Shown: in pieces, positions 1-8,625 of the stretch
Position numbering within the stretch: position 1 is the first letter of the stretch
Layout of the letters: each line of letters opens with the position of its first letter
Source: Amycolatopsis vastitatis
GTDB lineage: Bacteria > Actinomycetota > Actinomycetes > Mycobacteriales > Pseudonocardiaceae
Length of the DNA: 64,000 nucleotides
Reading direction: 5' to 3'
Assembly (NCBI RefSeq): GCF_002234595.1
Contig: NZ_NMUL01000053.1
Location: forward strand, 1 to 64,000
Notes under the pieces: model-generated
Databases searched by the model: none
Told to the model about the DNA's origin: nothing
What the model saw: the letters and a program-made list of their open reading frames with translations, nothing else
Translations under genes and position numbers: made by a program

Positions 1-1
1 G

Positions 2-1447
2 CCCGCGGTCACCACGGCGGCCAAGACCATCGCCGCCGGCGCGTCGGCCACCTTCGCCTACGACGTGGCGGTGAGCAACCCGCGGCTGTGGGACCTGACC
101 AACCCCAACCTGTACTCGCTGGCGACGAACGTCCTCGTCGGCGGGACCGCCGTCGACGACGACATCACGTCCGTGGGCATCCGCACCGTCGCCTTCACCG
201 CCTCGACGGGCATGAGCCTGAACGGCAAGAGCGTGAAGTTCCAGGGTGTGGCGTTGCACCAGGACTTCCACGGGCTCGGGATGGCCGCCCCGCAACGCGC
301 GATGCAGCGGCGGCTCGCCCAGCTGAAGGCGCTCGGCGTCAACGCCATCCGCACCGCGCACGACCCGCCGAGCCCGGCGTTCCTCGAGCTCACCGACCGG
401 ATGGGGTTCCTGGTCCTCGACGAGTTCTTCGACGTCTGGACCCAGCACAAGTACTCCGACGTCGGCGACTACGCGACGTACTTCAACCGGACCGCGTCTT
501 CGCCGACCGGCACGCCCGCCGTGCCCGGCGCGAGCGGCTCGGTGCCCTGGTACCAGGTCGACGCGACCAGCATCGTCATGCGCGACCGCAACCACCCCAG
601 CGTGGCGATGTGGAGCACCGGCAACGAGATCCGCGACTCGATCTCCACCCGGACGCCGCTGCTGACCAGGATGGTCTCGATCGCGCACGCCCTGGACGGC
701 CGTCCGGTCACCCAGGCCCTGTTCCGGCCGGCGGACAGCGGTGACGTCACCGGCGCCACCCGGACCATCGTGGACGACTTCGGCGGCAACTACCGGCCGG
801 ACGAGGTCATCCAGGCGGCGAAGACGTCCCCGGCGCGGCCCGGCCTGTTCACCGAGATGGGCACCGACACCTCCGCGTGGACGACGGTCCGGAACAACGC
901 CATGGTGACCGGCCTTTTCCTCTGGACCGGTGCGGCATACCTGGGGGAGGCCGACGGGCTGTGGCCCCGGGGCGAAGGCGACTTCGGCCTGATGGACGGC
1001 GTGGGCACGGTGCGGCCGATCGGATACTCGTGGCAGCGCACCTGGGGTGCGCCCACGACGTCGCCACCGCCGACCGGCACCACGGCGACCCGCGTGCTGC
1101 TGTCACCCGACCACAGCACGGTGTCGACGGACATCGACGACGTCTCGTACGTGAAGGCGACCGTGGCCGACTCCTCCGGTCGCGTGGTGACCGGGTCTTC
1201 CGCCGCGGTCACGTTCAGCGTGAGCGGGCCGGGCGTGCTGGTGGCGGTCGACAGCGGCAGTCCGGTGCAGGAGAGCTTCCGGGGCACCGTCCGGAAGGCG
1301 TACCAGGGGGTCGCCTACGCCCTGGTACGGGCCACGGGCCCGGGCACCATCACGGTGACCGCGAGCTCCGGCGGCCTGACCACGGGCACGACCACGCTGA
1401 CCGGCACCACGGCACCGTTCGTGCCGTGTTCCGGCAGCTGCGACTGA
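2..1447 (+). CDS. Glycoside hydrolase family 2 protein (beta-galactosidase-like), 5' end outside window
   Basis: The reading frame is open from base 2, so the start lies upstream of the window. The visible part covers the end of the GH2 sugar-binding/Ig region, the TIM-barrel catalytic domain and a C-terminal Ig-like domain (invasin/Big type, about the last 120 residues). Barrel motifs seen: the GVALHQDFHGLG loop, NAIRTAHDPPS, the acid/base glutamate in STGNEIRD and the nucleophile glutamate in LFTEMGTD. GH2 enzymes cleave terminal beta-galactosides, beta-mannosides or beta-glucuronides; the exact substrate cannot be read here. The Ig-like tail and the adjacent secreted pectate lyase suggest an extracellular enzyme, but the signal peptide would be upstream. 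An alternative internal GTG at 65 is unlikely because homology continues before it. Confidence 0.85.
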   Translation, partial: PAVTTAAKTIAAGASATFAYDVAVSNPRLWDLTNPNLYSLATNVLVGGTAVDDDITSVGIRTVAFTASTGMSLNGKSVKFQGVALHQDFHGLGMAAPQRAMQRRLAQLKALGVNAIRTAHDPPSPAFLELTDRMGFLVLDEFFDVWTQHKYSDVGDYATYFNRTASSPTGTPAVPGASGSVPWYQVDATSIVMRDRNHPSVAMWSTGNEIRDSISTRTPLLTRMVSIAHALDGRPVTQALFRPADSGDVTGATRTIVDDFGGNYRPDEVIQAAKTSPARPGLFTEMGTDTSAWTTVRNNAMVTGLFLWTGAAYLGEADGLWPRGEGDFGLMDGVGTVRPIGYSWQRTWGAPTTSPPPTGTTATRVLLSPDHSTVSTDIDDVSYVKATVADSSGRVVTGSSAAVTFSVSGPGVLVAVDSGSPVQESFRGTVRKAYQGVAYALVRATGPGTITVTASSGGLTTGTTTLTGTTAPFVPCSGSCD

Positions 1448-1465
1448 AGAATCCTGGAGTTGTGC

Positions 1466-2782
1466 ATGAAGATCTTCGCCTTCCTCGTGTTCTCGGCGGT
1501 CGCCGTCGCCGTCGCCGGTGCCCCGGTGGCCGCGAGCAGCCCGGCGGCCGGCACGACCTACTACGTCGCCCCGGCGGGCAGTGACAGCGCCGCCGGGACG
1601 CAGACCGCTCCCTGGGCTTCGGTCGCGCACGCCCAGTCCGTCGCGCAGGCGGGTGACACCGTTTACCTCCGGGGCGGCACCTACAGCTATTCCCGCGCGA
1701 ACAAGGCCTGCGCGAGCCAGACCGACCGGGTGGACGCGATCACCCTGAACAAGAGCGGCAGTGCGGGCAACCCGATCCGCTACTGGGCCTACCCGGGCGA
1801 AACGCCGGTCTTCGATTTCTCCCGCGTGAGCGACGACTGCCGGATCAAGGGCTTCGACGTCACCGGGAACTACATCCACCTGAAGGGCCTGGAGGTCAAG
1901 GGCGTCCCGCAGAACAACAACCTCAACCACGAGTCCTGGGGCATCTGGATCTCCGGGAGCGACAACACGTTCGAACTGCTCAACCTGCACAACAACATGG
2001 GACCGGGCCTGTTCATCCAGGACGGTGGCGGCAACCTCGTCGTCAATTCCGATTCCCACGACAACTACGACCCGCTCACGTCGAACGGCGCGGGCGAAAG
2101 CGCCGACGGCTTCGGCGCGCACATCTCCGCCAACCACCCGGGCAACGTGTTCCGGGGCTGCCGCGCGTGGTGGAACTCCGACGACGGGTTCGACCTGATC
2201 AACGCGTTCTCCTCGGTGACCATCGAGAACTCGTGGGCGTGGCGCAACGGCTACCTGCCGGAGACGACGACGTCGTCCGGCAACGGGAACGGCTTCAAGA
2301 TGGGCGGCTACGGCGGCAAGTACGTCAGCAACGGCGTGAAGCACGCGGTCCGGAACTCGGTGGCGTTCAACAACAAGGCGGCGGGGTTCTACGCCAACCA
2401 CCACACGCTGGCCAACGACTACTTCGACAACACCGGCTACAACAACAACCCGGACTTCAACATGCTCGGGATCACTTCGAGCGGCGGTGCGACCGGCTTG
2501 GGCAACCTGCGCAACAACATCGCCTACAAGGGTTCCCTGACGTCGAACATGTCGGGCACGAGCACGTCGTACAACTCCTGGAACCTGAGCGTCACGCTGT
2601 CGGACGCGCAGTTCAAGAGCGTGTCGACGTCCGGGTGGGACGCTGCGCGCCAGGCCGACGGCAGCCTGCCCGTGCTGCCCAACCTGCGGCTCGCGGCGAA
2701 CAGCTCGCTGATCGACAAGGGCACCAACGTCGGGTTGCCCTACAACGGGAAGGCTCCGGACCTCGGTGCTTTCGAGTCCTGA
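1466..2782 (+). CDS. Secreted right-handed beta-helix protein, pectate lyase family 9-like
   Basis: Starts at ATG 1466, 6 bases after the ribosome site TGGAG; a TTG at 1460 is a weaker option. Residues 1 to about 28 form a signal peptide ending near AASS. The mature protein starts with YYVAPAGSDSAAGTQ and GDTVYLRGGTY, the usual entry of DUF1565/PL9 beta-helices, followed by parallel beta-helix coils rich in N and D. The segment NGNGFKMGG matches the PL9 region that carries the catalytic lysine, and DDGFDL is the calcium-site type motif. PL9 enzymes cleave polygalacturonate by beta-elimination outside the cell. It lies 18 bases after the GH2 gene and is probably co-transcribed with it, so the pair looks like a plant cell wall set. 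Confidence 0.85.
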   Translation: MKIFAFLVFSAVAVAVAGAPVAASSPAAGTTYYVAPAGSDSAAGTQTAPWASVAHAQSVAQAGDTVYLRGGTYSYSRANKACASQTDRVDAITLNKSGSAGNPIRYWAYPGETPVFDFSRVSDDCRIKGFDVTGNYIHLKGLEVKGVPQNNNLNHESWGIWISGSDNTFELLNLHNNMGPGLFIQDGGGNLVVNSDSHDNYDPLTSNGAGESADGFGAHISANHPGNVFRGCRAWWNSDDGFDLINAFSSVTIENSWAWRNGYLPETTTSSGNGNGFKMGGYGGKYVSNGVKHAVRNSVAFNNKAAGFYANHHTLANDYFDNTGYNNNPDFNMLGITSSGGATGLGNLRNNIAYKGSLTSNMSGTSTSYNSWNLSVTLSDAQFKSVSTSGWDAARQADGSLPVLPNLRLAANSSLIDKGTNVGLPYNGKAPDLGAFES

Positions 2783-2808
2783 CAAGGCCGAGTTCGGTGG
2801 AACCGCCT

Positions 2809-3063
2809 TCAGCGACCGGGCTGGTCCCGGCGGATCATCCAACGCCACAGACCGGCGAAGAACAGCCAGGCGGCGATCGCCTCCACGGCGGCGGCGATGA
2901 CATGGCCCGGGTCGAGACTCCGGTGGTGCAGCCCGGCGCGCACGAGCAGTTCGACGCCGAACGCGACGGGGAGCACCAGCAGGAACGGCCACCACACCAG
3001 CGTGCGGAAGTAGCGGCGGCGCTTGATCTTCTCGACGTCCATCCCGGCCCCCTCGGTCGTCAC
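2809..3063 (-). CDS. Small membrane protein of unknown function
   Basis: 84 residues from a GTG start (or an internal ATG 21 bases later, MDVEKIKRRR). A basic N-terminus (KIKRRRYFR) precedes two hydrophobic segments, about residues 23-42 and 55-75, and the C-terminus is basic (RWMIRRDQPGR). This pattern predicts a two-pass protein with both ends in the cytoplasm. I recognise no domain. It is convergent with the pectate lyase gene and shares an upstream gap of 189 bases with the divergent MEDS regulator. Codon use is typical of the region. Confidence 0.6.
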   Translation of the reverse strand: MTTEGAGMDVEKIKRRRYFRTLVWWPFLLVLPVAFGVELLVRAGLHHRSLDPGHVIAAAVEAIAAWLFFAGLWRWMIRRDQPGR

Positions 3064-3252
3064 GGCGGATCACCTCCGCGGATACCTCGGCGGCGTGGCC
3101 GCGAAACGCGCCGGACGGCCGGGGAGGCCGGATCAGGTCTCGCTCGATCAGGTGAAAACCACTCGATCACCGTGCGGAAATATCGCGACATGCCTGGTCC
3201 GGGCGGACGAGACCCTCCACGGCGCCGCGGGCCCGCCGCGTATGGTCGGCCC

Positions 3253-4101
3253 GTGCGAATGCCGAGACAGCGGGACAGCAGCGGGTTTCCGATCGCCCGC
3301 GACCACGTCTGCTGGGGCTACCGGCGCCGGAGCGAGTTCCTGGCCCGGGCGCGGGAGTTCCTGGCCGAAGGGCTGGCCGAGGGGGCGCGGGTCCTCTACG
3401 TCGCCCCGGGTGACGAGGCCGTCCTGACCGGGCAGCTGCGGACGGCCGGGTGGTTCGAGGAGGGCGTGGGCCGCGGTGCGGTCCGGTTCGCGTCGGTGGA
3501 GTCGACCTACGCCAGCGGTGCCGTCGTCGACCCCGCCGGTCAGGTCGAGTTCTACGCCGCGGCGACTTCGGAGGCGCTGGCCGACGGGTTCACCGGCCTG
3601 CGGGTCGCCGCCGACGCGACGTCGCTGGTCCGCACGCCCGCCCAGCTGGACGCGTTCGCCCGCTACGAGCACAGTGCGGACCGCTACATGGCCACCCACC
3701 CGATGTCGGCGATGTGCGGCTACGACCTGACCGAGCTGGGGGCGGAAACCGTCGCGCAGCTGGCGTGCCTGCACCCCGCCGCTCACCACGGCGCGACCTC
3801 GTTCCACCTGCACAGCCACGCGCGGGACGGGAGCGCCGCCGCGCTGGACGGGGAGCTGGACATGGCGGTCCGCCGGGTGTGGCCGCTGGCGCTGGAACGC
3901 GCCGACCTGCCCTCCACCGCCGGCACGATCGCGATCGACGCCGGCGACCTGGACTTCATCGACCACCGCAGCCTGTTCGACGTCGCCGACTACGCCGAGC
4001 GGCGCGGCACCACGGTCGTCCTGCGGACGCGGCTGTCCACCCCGGCGCGCCTGTGCGAGCTGTTCGGCCTGACCCGCGTCCGCGTGGAACTCGGGTGGTG
4101 A
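3253..4101 (+). CDS. MEDS domain protein with C-terminal STAS-like domain
   Basis: Start taken as GTG 3253 (VRMPRQRDSSGFP); ATG 3259 is two codons in. Residues about 10-165 fit the MEDS sensory domain (HVCWGYRRRSEFLARAREFLAEGLAEGARVLYV, then LRVAADATSLV and MSAMCGYDL). Residues about 185-280 read as a STAS domain (TIAIDAGDLDFIDHRSLFDVADYA), the fold of anti-sigma antagonists, with a serine in the position typical of phosphorylation. In Streptomyces and relatives such proteins act in sigma-factor partner switching. It overlaps the next gene by 3 bases; that gene has MEDS plus an ATPase of the anti-sigma kinase type, so the two look like an antagonist and kinase pair. The partner sigma factor is not in the window. 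Confidence 0.8.
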   Translation: MRMPRQRDSSGFPIARDHVCWGYRRRSEFLARAREFLAEGLAEGARVLYVAPGDEAVLTGQLRTAGWFEEGVGRGAVRFASVESTYASGAVVDPAGQVEFYAAATSEALADGFTGLRVAADATSLVRTPAQLDAFARYEHSADRYMATHPMSAMCGYDLTELGAETVAQLACLHPAAHHGATSFHLHSHARDGSAAALDGELDMAVRRVWPLALERADLPSTAGTIAIDAGDLDFIDHRSLFDVADYAERRGTTVVLRTRLSTPARLCELFGLTRVRVELGW

Positions 4102-5057
4102 GCGCCGGGCCCGGCACCGCCGAGCGGGGCTACGAGCACGCCGCGGTGCACTACGCCTCCGACGCGGAACTGCTCGCCGTCGTCGTGCCGTTCCTCGCCG
4201 GCGGGCTGGCGGCGGGCGAACAGACCGTCGTTTCGCTGGAACCGGACCGGGCCGAGCTGGTGCGTGCCGCCCTCGCGCCCTCGCCGGGCACGCACTTCCT
4301 GCCGGCCGGCGACCTCTACGCGCGGCCCGCCGCCGCGATCAAGTCCTACCGCGAACTGATGGCCGGGTTCGTCGCCGGCGGCGCCGCGGGCATCCGCATC
4401 GTCGGCGAAGTGCCGCGTGCCGCGATCGACACGTCCTGGGACTGGTGGGCCCGCTACGAAGCGGCGGTCAACCACGCCTACGACGAGTTCCCGTTGCGCA
4501 GCGTCTGCGCCTACGACACCCGCACGACACCGCGGCACGTACTCGACGACGTCGCCCGCACCCACCCCTTCCTGGCCACCCCCGGCGGCGGCCACCGGGC
4601 CAACGCCGGCTACGTCGACCCGCTGTCCTTCCTGGCCGGCCCGCGGCCGGTGACGCCCGACCCGATCGAACACACCACGCCGCTGGCCGACCTCACCGAT
4701 CCCCAGCCTTCGGCCGCCCGCCGGGCCGTGGTCGCGGCCGACAAGACCGACCTGCCCGCCGCGGAAATCGACGACCTCGTCCTCGCCGTCAGCGAGATCA
4801 CCGACAACGCGCTGCGCCACGGCCGTTCGCCGGTCCGGCTGCGGATCTGGGCCGACCGCGAGCACATGGTCGTCACCGTCCGCGACGCCGGCCGGGGCCC
4901 CGCCGACCCGTTCGCCGGGCTGCTCCCCGCCGACCGCCCGGAAGGCGGCCGTGGACTGTGGATCGCGCACCAGATCTGCAGCCAGGTCGCGCTGCACCGC
5001 GACGACACGGGCTTCACGGTCCGGCTCACGGCGGGACGGCCGGCGACGGGCGGCTGA
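4098..5057 (+). CDS. MEDS domain protein with HATPase domain (anti-sigma kinase type)
   Basis: Start GTG 4098 overlaps the TGA of the previous gene; GTG 4095 is equally possible. Residues about 15-190 are a second MEDS domain (HYASDAELLAVVVPFLAGGLAAGEQTVVSL; SVCAYDTRT). Residues about 205-310 are an RsbW-type GHKL ATPase: the N box EITDNALRHG, the G1 box VRDAGRGPADPF and the G2 box GGRGLWIAHQIC. There is no phospho-acceptor histidine domain, so it is an RsbW/SpoIIAB-like kinase rather than a classical sensor kinase. Fused to MEDS, it should bind or phosphorylate a partner such as the STAS protein next to it in response to a ligand that cannot be named from sequence. Confidence 0.82.
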   Translation: MSAGPGTAERGYEHAAVHYASDAELLAVVVPFLAGGLAAGEQTVVSLEPDRAELVRAALAPSPGTHFLPAGDLYARPAAAIKSYRELMAGFVAGGAAGIRIVGEVPRAAIDTSWDWWARYEAAVNHAYDEFPLRSVCAYDTRTTPRHVLDDVARTHPFLATPGGGHRANAGYVDPLSFLAGPRPVTPDPIEHTTPLADLTDPQPSAARRAVVAADKTDLPAAEIDDLVLAVSEITDNALRHGRSPVRLRIWADREHMVVTVRDAGRGPADPFAGLLPADRPEGGRGLWIAHQICSQVALHRDDTGFTVRLTAGRPATGG

Positions 5058-5064
5058 AGACCGC

Positions 5065-6039
5065 TCACGCGCAGCGGGGCTGACCGGGGCAGGCGCGCAG
5101 GAACTTGACGACCGGGGCCGCCGGGATCGCGTCCGGCCCCGGCATTCCCTGCGGCCATTCGATGGTCAGGGCGACGGCCGAGGAGTTGTTGCGGTAGTTC
5201 GCTTCCAGCAGCGTCCGGTCCGCGTTGACCGTGTTCACCAGGTCGTACGTGCCCGCCGGGACGTGCGTGATGTCCAGCCACTGGAAGTCCACGGTGTACC
5301 TGTAGTCGTCGCCCGCGCCGACCGAGATCCCTTCGAGCACGTCGAGGGCGGTGGGTTCGTGGTGGCGGCACTGGTTCGAGCGGAGGGTCCCGGCGAGGTC
5401 GGCGTCGGGGCCGGTGTCGCCCGGGACGTGGTCGAGGGTGCCGACGTCGGCCACCGCGAACCGGTCGCCGAGGCAGAAGCCGTTCTTGCGGTCGGTGACG
5501 ATCGTCTTGCCCTGCGGGGAAACCAGCGCGAAGTGCTCGAAGTTCATCAGGTGCCAGTGCTGGTGGGCGACCGCCGGCTCGTAGTACGTGAAAGCCCGGG
5601 TGGCTCGCTGCGCCGAGGTGTAGCCGGCCGGGATCGAGCCGTCCGAGCCGTTGCGCAGGGCCTGGCGGACGGACATGGTGTCCTGGTTCGTGTCGTCACG
5701 ATGGCCGAAGAGCAGCAGCGGCCCGTCACCGATGTTCTCCTCCGCGCTGGTGAACCGCAGCCGGACGGCTTTCGCCACGTTCGCCGGGACGCACCGCCCG
5801 CTGGGTACCGCGGGGTCGATCACCGGGCACACGTCCCAGGCGTCGCACTGCGCGAGGTCACCGGAACTCCCGCCCGCGCACCCCGGGATCGCCTGACGCA
5901 GATCGGGGAGGAAGACGTCCGGAGCCGCGTCGGCACGAGGGGCCGAGGCGGCGGCGACCAAAAGGACCACGGCCGCCAATACCGCGTGTTTCTTGAGCAA
6001 GGGCTGCGCCGTCCTGTCCGGTCTTTCCGACCGCGCCAT
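5065..6039 (-). CDS. Secreted lysyl oxidase family protein
   Basis: Called from ATG 6039 (MARSERPDRT); a GTG at 6057 would add six residues. A signal peptide spans about residues 12-38 (LLKKHAVLAAVVLLVAAASAPRADA). The copper-binding cluster of the lysyl oxidase family is present as HQHWH, with flanking EHFALV and the CRHHEPTALDV segment. The family oxidises lysine epsilon-amino groups to aldehydes outside the cell; many bacterial members are shorter and of untested substrate. Several cysteines could form disulfides. It is convergent with the MEDS operon (7-base gap) and divergent from wecB. I see no evidence that it belongs to the polysaccharide locus, although cross-linking in the envelope would be compatible. 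Confidence 0.8.
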   Translation of the reverse strand: MARSERPDRTAQPLLKKHAVLAAVVLLVAAASAPRADAAPDVFLPDLRQAIPGCAGGSSGDLAQCDAWDVCPVIDPAVPSGRCVPANVAKAVRLRFTSAEENIGDGPLLLFGHRDDTNQDTMSVRQALRNGSDGSIPAGYTSAQRATRAFTYYEPAVAHQHWHLMNFEHFALVSPQGKTIVTDRKNGFCLGDRFAVADVGTLDHVPGDTGPDADLAGTLRSNQCRHHEPTALDVLEGISVGAGDDYRYTVDFQWLDITHVPAGTYDLVNTVNADRTLLEANYRNNSSAVALTIEWPQGMPGPDAIPAAPVVKFLRACPGQPRCA

Positions 6040-6153
6040 TCTAGGGGGTCCCGGCACGCCGTCGTGTCACACAATCGACTGAGCTGCCACTGTTCTCGCG
6101 GCTGCGGTGAGTAGCGTGCGGGCGAACCGACGTCCCCGGAGGGAAATCACCGC

Positions 6154-7329
6154 ATGCCGACCACCACCGCACCTTTCCGCGAATCGGCCGCAGGCGCCCC
6201 GGAAGTGCCGCCGGCCGGGACCGGGGGAATCACGCTCGTCTGCGGGACGCGGCCGGAACTGATCAAGCTGGCGCCGTTGATGCGGTTCTTCGGCGACGGG
6301 TGCGCGGTCGTCTACACCGGACAGCACTACGACCACTCGCTGTACTCGCGCATCCGCGCGGACCTGCCGCCGTCCGGCCGGTTCCACGATCTCGGCGTCG
6401 GGGCCGGCCGCCGCGGCGGCCAGCTCGGGCGGACGGTCAGCGCGGTCGACGAAGTCCTGGCCGCGCACCCCGGCCGGGTGGTGGTCGTGCAGGGCGACAC
6501 GACGTCGGCGCTCGCCGGTGCGCTGGCGGCCAACGCGCACGACCTTCCGCTGGTGCACGTCGAAGCCGGGCTGCGCAGCCACGACCGCGCGATGCCCGAG
6601 GAGCACAACCGCGTGCTGATCGACCACCTGGCCGACCTCTGCTGCGCGCCGACCGACCTCAACCGCCGGAACCTCCTGGCGGAAAACGTGCCCGCCGAAC
6701 GGATCGCCGTCACCGGCAACACGGTCGTGGAAGCGCTGGAGAGCGCGCTCCCGGCCGCCGCCGAGCGGGAAGCCGTCCTGACGGCGAGGGGGCTGGCGCG
6801 CGACCGGTTCGTCCTGGCCACCATCCACCGCCCGGAGAACGTCGACGACCCGGGCCGGCTCGAGGTGATCCTGCGCGAGCTGGGCCGCCTGCCGTTGCCG
6901 GTCGTGTTCCCGCTGCACCCGCGCACGGCCAAGAGCGTCGAGGAGGCCGGCCTGACGCGGCTGCTGGAACCCCTCGTCCGGCTGGAACCCCAGGCCTACC
7001 CGGCGTTCCTCGCGCTGGCCGCGGAAGCCGCCGTGATCGTGTCCGATTCCGGGGGCATCCAAGAGGAAGTGAGTGTCCTCAAGCGACCCGTGGTCGTGGT
7101 GCGGCGCAGCACCGAGCGTCCCGAGATCGCCGGGACGTTCGGCGTGCGGGTGCCGCCCGGGCCGGGGATCGGCACGGAGGTCGCCCGGTGGCTCGACGAC
7201 GTCGCCGGCCACCGCGAGCGGCTCCGGCGGCTCCCGTCACCGTACGGCGACGGGGCCGCCGCCGCCCGCATCGCGGCCGCGCTCGGTTCCGTGCTCGCTC
7301 AGCGGGCCGGCTCGGCGACCGCGGGCTGA
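6154..7329 (+). CDS. wecB: UDP-N-acetylglucosamine 2-epimerase (non-hydrolysing)
   Basis: 391 residues from ATG 6154 with GGAGGG about 10 bases upstream. Family motifs: CGTRPELIKLAPL near the N-terminus, the QGDTTSALAGALAA loop, HVEAGLRSHDRAMPEEHNR, the ATIHRPENVDDP segment, and the UDP-binding region SDSGGIQEEVSVLKRPVVVVRRSTERPE. The enzyme interconverts UDP-GlcNAc and UDP-ManNAc, a precursor for surface polysaccharides, in the cytoplasm. It opens the exopolysaccharide locus on the plus strand and its 3' end overlaps the convergent FAD oxidoreductase gene by 31 bases. The first 20 residues before the domain (TTTAPFRESAAGAPEVPPA) are a variable extension. No dehydrogenase (wecC type) gene was found next to it. 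Confidence 0.93.
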   Translation: MPTTTAPFRESAAGAPEVPPAGTGGITLVCGTRPELIKLAPLMRFFGDGCAVVYTGQHYDHSLYSRIRADLPPSGRFHDLGVGAGRRGGQLGRTVSAVDEVLAAHPGRVVVVQGDTTSALAGALAANAHDLPLVHVEAGLRSHDRAMPEEHNRVLIDHLADLCCAPTDLNRRNLLAENVPAERIAVTGNTVVEALESALPAAAEREAVLTARGLARDRFVLATIHRPENVDDPGRLEVILRELGRLPLPVVFPLHPRTAKSVEEAGLTRLLEPLVRLEPQAYPAFLALAAEAAVIVSDSGGIQEEVSVLKRPVVVVRRSTERPEIAGTFGVRVPPGPGIGTEVARWLDDVAGHRERLRRLPSPYGDGAAAARIAAALGSVLAQRAGSATAG

Positions 7330-8621
7330 TCCGCGGCCGGGACGGCGATCCGGCTCGTGACGTCGTTCGCGAGCGCGACGCTCGAGTTCCAGCTCGTGAC
7401 GTCCGGGTACACGTGGGCCGTCGTGGCCAGCAGCAGGTTCGTGCCCGCCACCGCGACTGGGGGCCGTTCGGCCAGATAACCCAGCGGGTACACGGGTTCG
7501 ACGAACGGCGCCTTGAACACCCGCACCCGGGCGAGGTCGTCCGGGCCGAGCTCGGGGTACAGGTCCCTGAGCTGAGCCGACCAGCGCGCGGCGATCGCTT
7601 CGTCGTCGTCGAGGTACAGCGGCGAGCCGCGATCGGTGTAGCGCATGACGTAGACGAGGTGGTGGTCGCCGGTGAGGCCGGCCAGCTCGGACATCGCGAC
7701 GACCCCGTCGAACTCGGTGCCCGAGTGCAGCACCGGCGTCCAGTAGTGCTCGGTCAGCGGGCGGCGGAGGAAGAACACGCCGGTGACCACGCCCTGGTAG
7801 GGCAGGTCGGTCCGGGGCAGCCGGGCGGCGAGCTCGTCGTCGGCGATGCGCCGCAGCAGGGGCAGCGGCACGGTGGAGACGACGTGGTCGGCGTCGAGGA
7901 CCTCGCCCCCGGTCAGGGTGAGGACCGCGCGGCCGCCCGCGCTGTGCAGCCGCCGGACCGGGGTTTCCGTGCGCACGGTGCCGCCGGCCCGCTCGATCGA
8001 CGTCCGCAGGGCGTCGATGATCGTCTTGTAGCCGCCCGCCGGGTAGCCGCGGGTGGCCACGTTGCGCTCCCGGCCCAGCCGCTGCCACAGGTACAGCGCG
8101 GGAACGTCCCCGAAGGACGGTCCGAACTTCGAGCCGAACATCGGCGCGAAGAGCCGTTCCCAGACGACGTCGCCGTAGAGCCCGCGCAGCCAGTCCTCGG
8201 TGCGGAGCCGGTCGAGGTCCTTGCCCTCGCCCAACCGCCGCAGCAGCAGGGAAACCACGCCGAAGCGCACGCGGTCGTGCAGCCGCAACGGAGAGAACCG
8301 CAGCAGGTCGAGCGCGGAGTTGAACGAGTGGCGGCGGCCGTCGACGACCATGCCCATCGTCGTTTCGCGCCACCGCACCGAATCCCGCAGGCCCAGCTCG
8401 CCCAGCAACGCCAGCAGGCTCGCGTCCGACGGCATGACGCAGTGGTAGAACCGCTCGGCCCACCGGTCGCCGTCGGCGAAGAACGTGCCGAGGCCGCCGA
8501 GCTGGTCACTGCTCTCGAGCAGGGTCACCCGGGCGCCGCGCCGGACGAGGCGGTGGGCGGCGGCGAGGCCGCAGATGCCGCCGCCGATCACGGCGACGTG
8601 CGGGGAGTCGGGAGGGGTCAC
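7299..8621 (-). CDS. FAD/NAD(P)-dependent oxidoreductase of the amine oxidase/protoporphyrinogen oxidase fold
   Basis: 440 residues with an N-terminal Rossmann motif VAVIGGGICGLAAAHRLVRRGARVTLLE, followed by DQLGGLGTFF and a C-terminal FAD-closing region (NLLLATTAHVYPDVTSWNSSVALANDV). It resembles UDP-galactopyranose mutase-like and NAD(P)-binding proteins often found in polysaccharide and lipid-linked sugar loci, where several act on prenyl-linked or sugar substrates; the exact reaction cannot be assigned. GTG start four bases after the stop of the GT2 gene, so both are one transcription unit. Its 3' end overlaps wecB by 31 bases in convergent orientation. Confidence 0.78.
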   Translation of the reverse strand: MTPPDSPHVAVIGGGICGLAAAHRLVRRGARVTLLESSDQLGGLGTFFADGDRWAERFYHCVMPSDASLLALLGELGLRDSVRWRETTMGMVVDGRRHSFNSALDLLRFSPLRLHDRVRFGVVSLLLRRLGEGKDLDRLRTEDWLRGLYGDVVWERLFAPMFGSKFGPSFGDVPALYLWQRLGRERNVATRGYPAGGYKTIIDALRTSIERAGGTVRTETPVRRLHSAGGRAVLTLTGGEVLDADHVVSTVPLPLLRRIADDELAARLPRTDLPYQGVVTGVFFLRRPLTEHYWTPVLHSGTEFDGVVAMSELAGLTGDHHLVYVMRYTDRGSPLYLDDDEAIAARWSAQLRDLYPELGPDDLARVRVFKAPFVEPVYPLGYLAERPPVAVAGTNLLLATTAHVYPDVTSWNSSVALANDVTSRIAVPAADQPAVAEPAR

Positions 8622-8625
8622 CGGG

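Noticed and set aside
1103..3073. Long minus-strand open frame over the GH2 and pectate lyase genes
   Set aside because: Arg/Val-rich low-complexity product with no motif, fully antisense to two well-supported enzymes; a product of high GC content.
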